From Amyelois transitella (Eukaryota > Arthropoda > Insecta > Lepidoptera > Pyralidae), in the NCBI RefSeq assembly GCF_032362555.1, contig NC_083533.1, positions 935,001 to 999,000 on the forward strand: a stretch of DNA of 64,000 nucleotides, written 5' to 3'. Position numbers and translations under genes: made by a program. Of the stretch, positions 31,901 through 39,981 are shown piece by piece. Under the pieces are notes generated by a model. It had not been told where the DNA came from. It made no database searches and saw only the letters and a program-made list of their open reading frames with translations. Numbering within the stretch: the stretch's first letter is position 1; each line of letters opens with the position of its first letter.

Positions 31901-32878
31901 ACAGTCAAGTCTGTCTTTCCAAGACTGTTGGCACTGTCTACCCCGCAAGGGATATAGACGTGATTATATGTATATTTTACAGACGGCTTCTGTGGCGCAG
32001 CGGTAGTACCCTTGACGGTGACACCGGAGGTCTCGGGTTCGAATCCCGGCCAGGGCATGATGAGAAAAGAACTCTTTCTGATTGGCCTGGGTATTGGATG
32101 TTTATCTATAGGATAAGTATTTATAATTATTATAAAATACAGTATTGTTGAGTTAGTATCTCGTAACACAAGTCTCGAAATTACTACGAGGCTAACTCAA
32201 TCAGTGTAGTTTGTCCCGTATATATTTATTTATTATTTATGTTCACAGACTTACAATGCATGATCTATGTGTCGTCTATGGGACATTTTGATGACCACAG
32301 TGTCTTTTTCCAACAAATTAATAACTTCATAGTGTGGACAGACTAGTTCAGTTCGATTATTTATTATTAGTTTCGTCGATATGTCATATTTCTCGTTGTT
32401 CTGCGTTGGAATGATTGGATGACTTGGTGGTTTAGCTGGAAATAAAATCAATATGTTAAAATGAAATACATACATATGGTCACTTCTATATCCCTTGCGG
32501 GGTAGATAGAGCCAACAGTCTTGAGAAGACTGAATGGCCACGTTCAGCTATTTGGCTTAATGATAGAATTGAGATTCAAATAGCGACAGGTTGCTAGACC
32601 ATCGCCTAAAAAAGAATCGCAAATTTGTAAGCCTATCCCTTAGCTGCCTTTTACGACATCCACGGGAAAGAGATGGAGTGGTCCTATTCTTTTTTGTATT
32701 GGCGCCGGAAACCACATGGCAAAAAATTACATTAAAAATAAAAGAAACATTTTGAAACCCAACGTTTTTGGTCAATTTTTTATTGGTATTGGTAAAAAAA
32801 AAGTAACCACTTACTCTGTGTGTCAGCAGAAAAAGCAACATTCACAAAAATAATTAATATACTTAACGAAATATACAT
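19986..32878 (-). CDS. Receptor-like type I membrane protein with Pro/Tyr-rich tail (16 exons)
   Basis: Exons: 32878-32815, 32435-32255, 31678-31612, 30695-30542, 29602-29576, 28805-28722, 27717-27661, 27182-27090, 26120-26079, 25553-25503, 24145-24092, 23750-23574, 23035-22988, 22225-22097, 21332-20889 and 20077-19986. They total 1764 nt, 587 residues, and every junction is GT-AG with matching phase. Residues 1-19 form a signal peptide (MYISLSILIIFVNVAFSA). The ectodomain (about 20-164) has one cysteine pair, C54 (TELVC) and C150 (YNYQC), resembling the B and F strands of an Ig-like fold but widely spaced, and four N-glycosylation sequons. A span lies at about 168-190 (YIAGGGILALIIIVQTGIIC), followed by basic residues. 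The ~395-residue tail has PPPPPIETLP, RRPPIPLPTEK and RPVPPKKPF (SH3-ligand-like), SIYETL at Y234, a run of proline/glutamine heptads, and a tyrosine-rich acidic C-terminus with TYEAL at Y572. A surface signalling or adhesion role is inferred; I do not recognise the family. Confidence 0.82.
20940..21180 (-). repeat. Coding tandem repeat (~21 bp, heptapeptide) in the receptor-like tail
   Basis: Inside exon 15 the protein reads as degenerate heptads such as QLHPTKP, TLHPVQP, QLPPVQT, QSHPIQP and QWHPMPV, with looser units before them. On the plus strand this shows as repeated 'gggtgcaattgggg..tgt' units of about 21 bp. The array is in frame, so length changes in whole units would leave the protein readable. 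Confidence 0.8.
21773..22033 (+). repeat. SINE-like family A, full-length copy
   Basis: It lies in an intron of the receptor-like gene, opposite to its transcription. It runs from TGCCGTGTGGTTCCCGGCAC to a 'gtatgtatgtg' tail. A partial copy occurs at about 22250-22350 and another (reverse, headless) at about 21390-21490. Confidence 0.85.
22370..22936 (+). mobile_element. LINE 3' end with broken reverse-transcriptase C-terminus
   Basis: A frame at 22391-22711 reads GNMVNGALHAFMSSQKLSKM, then ESWVWQKKHE and VLRSLMGVKL. After a frameshift near 22690 it continues as RMNESRLTKQIYKESVEGKV and GRPRRTYLD. This is the C-terminal region typical of endonuclease/reverse-transcriptase LINEs of the RTE-like type in insects; the clade is inferred. 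It has at least one frameshift and later stops, so it is dead. It ends with 'tacccctccgggaaaaaggc' and a TATG tail. It is intronic to the receptor-like gene. Confidence 0.75.
23109..23350 (+). repeat. tRNA-derived SINE (family T), well preserved
   Basis: The head is GCCTCTGTGGCGCAGCGGTA with an A-box-like TGGCGCAGCGG, and the B box GGTTCGAATCC is at 23165-23175. The body 'tgatgtttatctatataac' and an AT-rich 'atatatttattatt' tail follow. It is not a tRNA gene: no acceptor stem closes and the repeat recurs many times. Family A copies follow at about 23365-23545 and 23806-24055. Confidence 0.85.
24200..25100. repeat. Intronic repeat cluster: family T tail, family R2, 'gcttctacac' family
   Basis: About 24215-24350 is the body and tail of a family T SINE without its head. 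About 24535-24735 is family R2 (on plus: 'cccgcgacttcgtccgtatgg', 'accctatcaatcccgcggga', ending 'tttataatattagtaggat'). About 24915-25075 is the family with 'cgtccgatgaaaatgctgca' and a 'ctattctattct' tail. Confidence 0.65.
25232..26040 (+). repeat. Two SINE-like family A copies (25232-25490, 25860-26040)
   Basis: Both start with variants of GTGCCGTGTG.TTCCC and end in the 'taccccgcaggg...acttgatt' or TATG tail. They flank exon 10 (25503-25553) of the receptor-like gene, which is clean coding sequence. The second copy is shortened in the middle. Confidence 0.75.
26155..27081 (-). repeat. Three tandem reverse family A copies plus another repeat fragment
   Basis: 26155-26250 is a fragment of the family with 'ggatacaaggtatcactt'. 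Reverse family A copies lie at about 26280-26420 (headless), 26430-26687 and 26824-27081 (both complete, ending in accacacggc). The last ends 9 bases before the 3' boundary of exon 8 (27090), so the splice donor sits next to the repeat. Confidence 0.8.
27223..27486 (+). repeat. SINE-like family A, full-length copy
   Basis: It starts 41 bases beyond exon 8 (27090-27182). Together with the reverse copy ending at 27081 it forms an inverted repeat of about 260 bp per arm with the exon in the loop. Confidence 0.8.
27841..27955. repeat. Pentanucleotide microsatellite (CAACG/CAACA)n
   Basis: About twenty units of AACGC, with AACAC and AAAGC variants, run from 27841 to about 27950 in an intron of the receptor-like gene. 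The open frame 27770-27952 simply translates this array. An unrelated TAACG-type run ('taacttaacgtgacgtaacg') lies at about 27608-27640. Confidence 0.9.
28336..28610 (-). repeat. SINE-like family A, full-length copy, inserted in another repeat
   Basis: It is flanked by the two halves of the family with 'gtaggtggcgtttaattcg' and 'gtaggtgccgctaatttcgt'. 'ggtttttgta' occurs on both sides (about 28327 and 28611), which fits a target-site duplication of about 10 bp. Confidence 0.75.
28858..29760 (+). repeat. Intronic repeats: family R1, then three family A pieces
   Basis: 28858-29122 is family R1 ('actaatattataaagctgaa' to 'gtcgcgggcacagctagta'). Family A pieces follow at about 29130-29225 (3' end only), 29249-29470 (nearly complete) and 29650-29760 (5' half only). 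Exon 5 (29576-29602) lies between the last two. Confidence 0.7.
30263..30521 (+). repeat. SINE-like family A, near-consensus copy
   Basis: All the conserved words are intact, and it ends 'gacgtgaccatatgtatgtatg'. It stops 20 bases short of the donor side of exon 4 (30542). It is a good reference copy for the family. Confidence 0.88.
30840..31545. repeat. Intronic repeats, including a LINE 3' end at about 31350-31478
   Basis: 30860-31130 matches 15960-16232 and 42980-43195 ('gcagcattttcttcaacaac'). 31350-31478 on + is the LINE tail ('cccgaaaccgccgagcttgc', 'atgaagcgaaggaagtgtgc', 'cccctccgggaaagaggcgt', TATG). The end at 31480-31545 is 'gtgataccttgtgtccaatt' plus 'ctattctattct'. Confidence 0.65.
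31870..32235 (+). repeat. Family A 3' end followed by a tRNA-derived SINE (family T)
   Basis: 31870-31980 is the last ~110 bp of family A. 31983-32235 is family T with head TTCTGTGGCGCAGCGGTAGT, B box GGTTCGAATCC at 32036-32046 and the AT tail. The next exon of the receptor-like gene begins at 32255. Confidence 0.8.
32467..32721 (-). repeat. SINE-like family A, full-length copy
   Basis: It lies in intron 1 of the short receptor isoform, in the same orientation as the gene. Head 'gccatgtggtttccggcgcc' (minus strand) and the TATG tail are intact. Confidence 0.82.
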
Positions 32879-34274
32879 GATATGATTTTGTTAATACGAT
32901 ATAATTACACATGATATGTTTGATGGATATTTGGTTGCGTGGTTTGTACAAATTCGTCATTAAATCATGACCAATACGCAAGTACCACTAGGGTGACCAA
33001 ATAACAATCATTCAATCTAAGTAAAATCTAAGTATTTATTATATAATATAATATCGTTGAGTTAGTATCTCGTAACACAGGTCTCGAACTTACTTCGAGG
33101 CTAACTCAACCTGTGTAATTTGTCCCGTATATATTTATTTATTTATTTAATTCTATCTAAGTACATTAAATTACTATTATTATATTAGAAGCCGCACGCG
33201 ACTTCGTCCGCATGGAAACCCTATCAATCCCGTGGGAACTCCGGGATTAAAAGTAGCCTATATGTTAGTCTGGGTCTTCAGCTACCTACATACCAAATTT
33301 CATCGTAATCGGTTCAGTAGTTTTTGCGTGAAAGAGTAACAAACATCCATACTGACATACTCACAAACTTTCGCATTTATAATATTATAAAAGGATAACT
33401 GAATGTGGCCTATCAGTCTTTTCAAAATTGTTGGCTCTGTCTACCCCGCAAAGTATATAGACGTGATTATATGTGTGTATTATATAACTAGCGCTTAATT
33501 GCCGCGCGAATTAATAAATAAATTTCATTTAATTTTATCTCTAAGCGTGTCATGGTCACACTGATCTGTATTTTTATTGAGAACAGGAAATTGATCGGTT
33601 TATCCTGATCTTATTTTCAGCTCTGTCCATTGTTTGAGTTTTGTTAACTAAGAACATACTAACATAACTATATCATGCCTCTTTCCTGGAGGGATAGGCA
33701 GAGACATCATTCTAATTTCAATGACAATTGAATTAAAATTACATCAGCAATCGTCAGTTATACATGACGTAGGTATAAGTCTTTCCGATACTCAATACTC
33801 AATCATTAATATATATATTCACGTCTAATCCCCTGCAGGGTAGACAGAGGCAACAGTCTTGAGAAGACTGAAATGCTACGTTTAGCTGTTTGGCTTAAGA
33901 TGGCATTGTGATTCTAATAGTGACAGGTTGCTAGCCCATAGCTTAGAAGAGGAATCCCAAGTTTATAAGCCTATCCCTTAGTCAAATTTTACGACATCCA
34001 TGGGAAAGAAATAGAATATCCTATTATTTTCTATTGTGCCGGGAACCACACGGCACACATCATTTATCGCATCCCATAAATTCACACGACGACAAAAAAA
34101 TTATAACATAACTGTGTTATAATTTTTTTGTTTGTTTGGTTGCACGCTAAATATTATTTACACGCCAAGCATTTAAGTCATAATTATTTATTGCATTTTT
34201 TAATTGGCTATGTCTACCTCGTAAGGGATAAAGACGTAGTATGTATGTGAAAATACATACCCAGTAAAACTTAC
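32879..34274. repeat. Region upstream of the short-isoform first exon; repeats
   Basis: 32879-33000 is unique AT-rich sequence and should hold the promoter and leader of the exon at 32878. About 33010-33140 is a family T body and tail. About 33180-33395 is family R2. About 33395-33475 is a family A 3' end. 33480-33720 is unique, with no exon I can support. About 33818-34055 is a reverse family A copy. Confidence 0.6.
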
Positions 34275-37200
34275 CCATTTCGGTATTAACTTCTACTGTG
34301 GTCGAAGAAGAAGATGAAGAATTAATAGATCGTTTCAAGTTTATGTCAACAGCTGAAACGAAACACTTATTTTAGATATGAACTAGCGACCCGCCCCGGC
34401 TTCGCACGGGTGCAAAATTCGGAAAAAATTATACATGAAAACCTTCCTCTTGAATCACTCTACCTGTTACAAAAAACCGCATCAAAATCCGTTGCGTAAT
34501 TTTAAATATTTAAGCATACAGACAAACAGACTAAAATAGCGACTTTGTTTTATACTATGTAGTGATATGAACTAGCGACCCGCCCCGGTTTCAAACGAGT
34601 AGCGTTTACAGACATAAACCTTCCTCAGAAAATCCCCTTTCTGACATTTCGAACAGGAAAAAATAAAAAAGAAAACTTAATTAAATTTACATACATACAT
34701 ACATAAAATCGCGCCTCCTTACCGGAGGGGTAGGCAGAGACTACATCTTTCCACTTGCCACGATCTCTGCATACCTACTTCCTTCGCTTCATCCACATTC
34801 ATAACTCTTTTCATGCAAGCTCGGCGGTTTCGGGTACTTTTGACCCGAAACCGCATTAAATTTAACTCAAATTAAAACTAAAACAACTTATAAAAAAGAA
34901 GGAGACTGGATTTATCATATTCTTAAGTGCGACTAAAGTGACTTACAATCACATCCAGTACTCCAATTGACAGTGTAGAACACGCGATGTATAAAATAAT
35001 TTTCTGAAAGAAAAATAATAAAGACATTACACTATATAATATAATATACATACGTACTAACTTTCGCGGCAAACGTTGTTTTGCCATATAAACAATTTTT
35101 AAGTAATTTCAAATAATAAATAGACCATTTATCAGGAAGGCTTTAGGCTATATAACATCACGCAGCAACTATAAGGAGCAAAGAAATAATGGAATATGTG
35201 AAAAAAAACGGGAAAAATTATTCAGCCTTGAGGGCTTTAATGATGCCCAAAATAACTATTCCACGCGGACGAAGTCGCGGGCACAGCTAGTATCTATATA
35301 TAATACATATAAAAACAATATAAATACGCATAAATACATAATAATAACATATAGTTAGGATAGAGTAGAAAGATAATGAGACCTAACGAGATTTTTGAAA
35401 CTATCAATAGTCTGGGCTTTCCTGATATCGACAGGGAGAGCATTCCATAGACGGACAGCTTGTACAGTAAAAGAGGGGGAGGAAAAATTGGCGTTGGATG
35501 TCAGTTATCTTAAGTTGAGATCATAAAAACAAGAAAAACTTACCAGATTCAAAATTCAGTTTATACATTTCTTTCTTGTGACATTTTTTGTGGTCGCATG
35601 CTGTCATTACATGACTCAATGAATTATTTTCTATCGTTATAAAGGTGATTGTTTTATCATTCTCTCGTCCAAAGTAATTATAATTATCATTTTTTTCGAA
35701 TAGAATAGAAGAAAGATCACTGTTGTTATGTGCTAAATCTGAAAACATAAATATTTCAAAGAAGAAGTTACTATTTGGATCTTAATTCTATCAAGTCTCA
35801 AATCAGTCAGTCAGTCATTCACTTTCTTCTTTTATACATACACACATATATAATCACGTTTATAACCCTTGCGGGGAAGACAGAGCCAAAAGAGTTATAA
35901 AAACACCTCTTTTATAAAGCTATATATACCTACATACTTATAATTACATATATATCCCGTCAGGGGTAGACAGTGTCAACAATCTTGAAAAGACTGATAG
36001 GCCACGTTCAAACGTTGTTTGGCTTAAGATGGAATTGAGATTCAAATAGTGATAGAATAGAATAGATTTATATTCAAAATTGGATACAAGGTATCACTTA
36101 TTGACGTCACATAACTTAAATCTAATTATATCTACTTACTACCGCTTCCAAAGCGCACGTGTAGAAGAAGCGGCGGAACAAACTACACAACAAACATTTT
36201 CATCGGACGTCAATATACAAATACATCTCTTAAATCTAAATCATGGACGAATGCACATTGTCTACATTAAAAAACATGAATGAATGTAGAACTAGTTATT
36301 TCAATACGAATACGAATAATATATCATTAAGCCAAACAACAGTTGAACGAGGCCTATCAGTCTTTATAAGTCTTTTGGCACTGCCTACCCCGCAAATGTT
36401 ATAGACGTGATTATATATGTGTGTATGTATAAAAGAAGAAAGTGAATGACTGATTGACTGACTTAACCACGAATAGCCCAATCCGCTGGGTTTAGTGACT
36501 TGATATTTGGTTGAATACCTAGTTATTGCATGATGAGGAAAAACGTACGTACGTTTAATCACGTCTTAATATCCCTTGCGGGGTAGACAGAACCATCAGT
36601 AATGAAAAGACTGATTGGCAACGTTCAGCTGTTTGGCTTAAGATAGAATTGAGATTTACAATGACGTCATTATCCCTTTCGGAGCAGACAGAGCCAACAG
36701 TCTTATAAAGACTGATAGGCCACGTTCAGCTGTTTGGCTTAAGATGGAATTGAGATTCAAATAGTGATAGGTTGCTAGCCTATCGCCTGCAAGAAGAATC
36801 CCAATTTTATTAGCCTATTCCTTAGTCGCCTTTTACGGCATCTACCGGAAAGAGATAAGAGTCCCAACAAACATTTAGGCGACGATTAGAGCTTATTTTG
36901 TTACTTAGTGGGCTACAAAGGCATTACAGTAGCAACACTTATGACTATTGGCGATAAAGTGGCGTACCAAGTAACGTATATCACTTCTACTTATAATACA
37001 GAGTTACAAGCGCGACAATTAGGCGAGCTTAAAGGTTATGGATGTATTATGGCAAATCTTAACACTGTTGTACATGCACAGCATTTTGTGTTATAGCTTT
37101 AAGTGAATCTTAGAACTCTAAGATCTAAATAAGAATAAGAATTAGCTACTACCTCCAAAAGTGCTATGCAGGTGATAATAAACTCTTTACAAGAACCTAA

Positions 37201-39981
37201 AGTTGCACAATAGCGTTAATAAGCGCTACCAGCCTTACAATAGTGTTTATTTAATCTTATATAGAACCAAATGCTTGAAGTTATACAAAACTCTCTTGCA
37301 TTACCTTAAGTCAAATAGGAGTATAATTTTTCGCTATAACAGATCCTATAGCGTCTATTGTTACTTTTTTGTGACTAAAGGTAAAGTAATAGCGCTTAAG
37401 GTCACTACTGTATTTCTTATATTGACTACTTGTTTTTGACAATGGCGTCGCAACCAAAATAAACAAAAATTGTTGTAAATACGTGGAAAAGTTTTCAGTA
37501 AATAGACAACATACATCGGGCGCTCGAATTATTTGCCAATAAATATGTAACATATTCACAGTGTACTTCCCTTCGCAGCAAAAATATGCTTCCTTTCTCA
37601 CCATACAATATCACTTTTTTTTGTTTAATATAAAAATCATTAGTCTAAACTTATAGCCATTGAAAATAAAATTATTTATTATTAGATCACAAAATTAGTT
37701 TAATTATCTTGAATAGCTTCAGACCGTTACAAAACACCTATTTACCTCCCTTTTAGCGTTTGAAAATATAATTAACGCCTTTGTATCTCTACTGTACCGC
37801 TTAAGGAGTCAGTTGACGCTTATTTACCCCTCTTGTATCGCTAAGAGATCCTGTTACCGCTATAATAACTTTCTTATAGCACTAATTGTACCTCTTAGCC
37901 AATTACCATAACTCTTGTATACCGTCATTATACAACCTTAAGTAATATAAAAATTGTGCCCAATTCGGGGGTAAAGTAGGGTTAGAGCGCGCTCTAACAC
38001 TAATTTGTTACACCCATAAACCACTTTAGAATCTAGTTAGCGCTTTTATAGACTTATTATAAATCTTACTTTAGCGCCTAATTGTTACTTGGGAGTGGTC
38101 TTAAAGTGTTGGGAACCACACGGCAAGGGTAGTGAGTATACAAATAAACATAAATACATACATACAAACATACCTAGATACAGTCACGTCTATATGCATT
38201 GCTGGGTAGACAGAGCAAAAACTGACTTGGAAAAACTGATTGGCCACGTTCAGCTTTTTGTTACCACATAATTATGTCATACCTGCGAGACCCCGGCTAG
38301 ACGGGTCCAACTCACGCTTGACGGTTTCCATTTGAGTGCTACCCTCAATGCGAAAGTTCATGAAATACGTTGGTATGTTATATTGATGAACTGTCAAAAT
38401 TATCTTATCACCCGGCTGGCAGTAGACCTTCGGTGGATCTGAAGAAAAAAAAATATCCGATACCTTTTTAAAAGTTGAAATAATTATATCATACAGACGT
38501 CTATATCCCTTGCGGGGTAGATAGAGCCAACAGTCCTGAAGAGACTAACAAGCCACGTTCAGCTATTTGGCTTTATGATAGAATTGAGATTCAAATAGTG
38601 ACAGGATCTAGCCCATCGCCTAAAATAAGAATCCCAAGTTTAAAAGCCTATTATATCAAACTAAACATATTTAAACACCGTTTGTGGTTCCCGGCATCGA
38701 TAGAAAAAAGAAAATAGGATCATTCCATCTCTTTCCTATTGATGTCGTGAAAGGGGACTACGGGATATGCTTACTAGGGATTCTTCTTTTAGGCAATGGG
38801 CTAGCATACCTACATACATTGTGATTCAAATAGTGACAGGTTGCTAGCCCATCGCCTACAAAAAAGATCCCTAGTTCATTACCTATCCCTTAGTCGCCTT
38901 TTACAACATCTACGGGAAAGTGATGGAGTGGTCCTATTCTTTATTAATAAATGATTATGATTTTAGTATCTGGAACCACACGGCACTTGTGCTAGCAACC
39001 TGTCACTATTTGAATCTCAATACTATCATTAAGCCACACAGCTGCAAGTGCCCTGTCAGTCTTTTTAAGGCTGTTAGCTCTGTCTATCCCGCAAGGGGTA
39101 TAGACGTAATGTATATGTAAAAGATATTATTAGCTTACCTCGTGAATTGTTTTCCCAATAACTTATCGGATCACCCGATGAGTCGCATACAAGTTCAGTT
39201 GCACCTGTGTCTATAAAAATATGGTTTTTAAATGAAATACATACACAAAATCACGCCTCTGTCCCGGAGGGGTAGGCAGAGACTACATTTTTCCTTCGCT
39301 TCATCCGCATTCATAACTCTCTTCCTGCAAGCTCGGCGGTTTCGGGTACTCTTGACCTGACCTTTTTCTAAGACGTCCTTAATTAAATCAAGATATGTTC
39401 GTCTATTCCCACTCCGACCTTTCCCTCCACACTCTCTTTGTATATTTGCTTAGTCAACCTGCTTTCATTCACCTTTGTACCTTTGTATCGGAAGCTCTCG
39501 TTGGCATTTGATCTTTTTACAATGTGTAATATAAAATTATTATATATAAACGGGAATGCTCAGATACGAGTAGTTTGGTCATGTGGAGAGGATGAATGAA
39601 AGCAGGTTGACTAAGCAGATATACAAGGAGAGTGTGGAGGGAAAGGTCGACGTGGGAAGGCCTAGAAGAACGTATCTTGATCTAATTAAGGACGTCCTGG
39701 CAAAGGGGCAGGTCAAAGTACGCGAAACCGCCGAGCTTGCATAAGGAGAGTTATGAATGTGGATGAAGCGAATGAAGTATGCAGAGATTGTGGCAAGTGG
39801 AAAGATGTAGTCTCTGCTTACCCCTCCGGGAAAAAGGCGTGGTTTTATGTATATACTTATGTATGTATAAACTATACTTACGAGTAACATATACGAAATG
39901 AAATTTACAAAGCACTTGTATAATTAAACACAATTTATATGTTCTAATCGAAAGGATGAATGTTCTAAATGTTCTAAACAT
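34275..39981 (-). CDS. Upstream ectodomain-type exons (six), likely 5' part of the receptor-like gene
   Basis: Exons 39981-39882, 39210-39139, 38438-38283, 35738-35544, 35003-34947 and 34352-34275 join as 658 nt (219 codons plus one base). Each ends in phase 1 with canonical splice sites. The first exon is uncertain: it starts [20 protein letters not shown] and is moderately hydrophobic, a weak signal-peptide candidate. The rest looks extracellular: five cysteines (TELVCDSS, KVYCQPGD, MTACDHKKC, STGCD), several N-glycosylation sequons (NNS, NWS, NSS) and a serine/threonine stretch (NSSSSSSTTVEVNTEM) like a stalk. No membrane span or stop follows. The last donor joins in frame to the acceptor at 32435, which would give a 785-residue long isoform of the 19986-32878 gene. 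Both contain a TELVC motif. A separate gene with an unseen last exon is the alternative. Confidence 0.62.
34686..34850 (-). repeat. LINE 3' end, with family R1 at about 35118-35295
   Basis: On the minus strand this ends in 'cctccggtaaggaggcgcga' and a TATG tail. It includes the 'aaccgccgagcttgcatgaa' words. Family R1 lies beyond exon 35003-34947, ending 'gaagtcgcgggcacagctag'. Another repeat section at about 35295-35520 reads 'tagagtagaaagataatgag' and has no assignment. Confidence 0.65.
35820..36862. repeat. Cluster of family A fragments and the 'gcttccaaagcgcac' family
   Basis: Reverse family A 3' ends lie at about 35855-35895 and 35930-36055, and another repeat at 36058-36290 ('ggatacaaggtatcacttat' to 'aatcatggacgaatgcacat'). 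A forward family A fragment is at about 36330-36430, a reverse one at about 36555-36660, and a longer reverse copy at 36665-36862 is interrupted by the 1231-bp element. Confidence 0.65.
36863..38093. mobile_element. 1231-bp DNA-transposon-like element with 19-bp TIRs, inserted in a SINE
   Basis: The left end reads CCCAACAAACATTTAGGCG and the right end, inverted, CCCAAGTAACAATTAGGCG (16 of 19 identical). It is flanked by AGT at 36860-36862 and 38094-38096. Removing it with one AGT restores the family A order '...gaaagagataagagtggtc...gggaaccacacggca'. No transposase is encoded; frames at 36908-37096, 37203-37439 and 37311-37604 are short and unsupported. Both sub-terminal parts are rich in degenerate short words such as tagcgctt, taccgctata, tacctctta and their complements, as in sub-terminal transposase-binding arrays. 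Superfamily not assigned; a 3-bp duplication is compatible with several. Confidence 0.75.
38094..39135. repeat. Rest of interrupted SINE and further family A fragments
   Basis: 38094-38123 is the head end of the family A copy split by the element. Reverse fragments lie at about 38170-38270, 38490-38645 and 38820-38990, and forward ones at about 38680-38810 and 38990-39115. The coding exon 38438-38283 lies cleanly between the first two. Confidence 0.65.
39239..39870. repeat. Two LINE 3' ends in opposite orientation (39239-39480 minus, 39560-39870 plus)
   Basis: The first reads toward its CATA tail on the minus strand, the second toward a TATG tail on plus. Both carry 'ggaaaggtcg..gtgggaa' and 'aggacgtcctggcaaagg' words. 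They face away from each other around unique sequence. The second abuts the putative first exon (39882-39981). Confidence 0.7.

Noticed and set aside
33560-33640. Possible terminal exon (short peptide then stop, with AATAAA) for the upstream ectodomain exons
   Set aside because: The acceptor lacks a pyrimidine tract and the peptide would be only seven residues; joining to 32435 is better supported.
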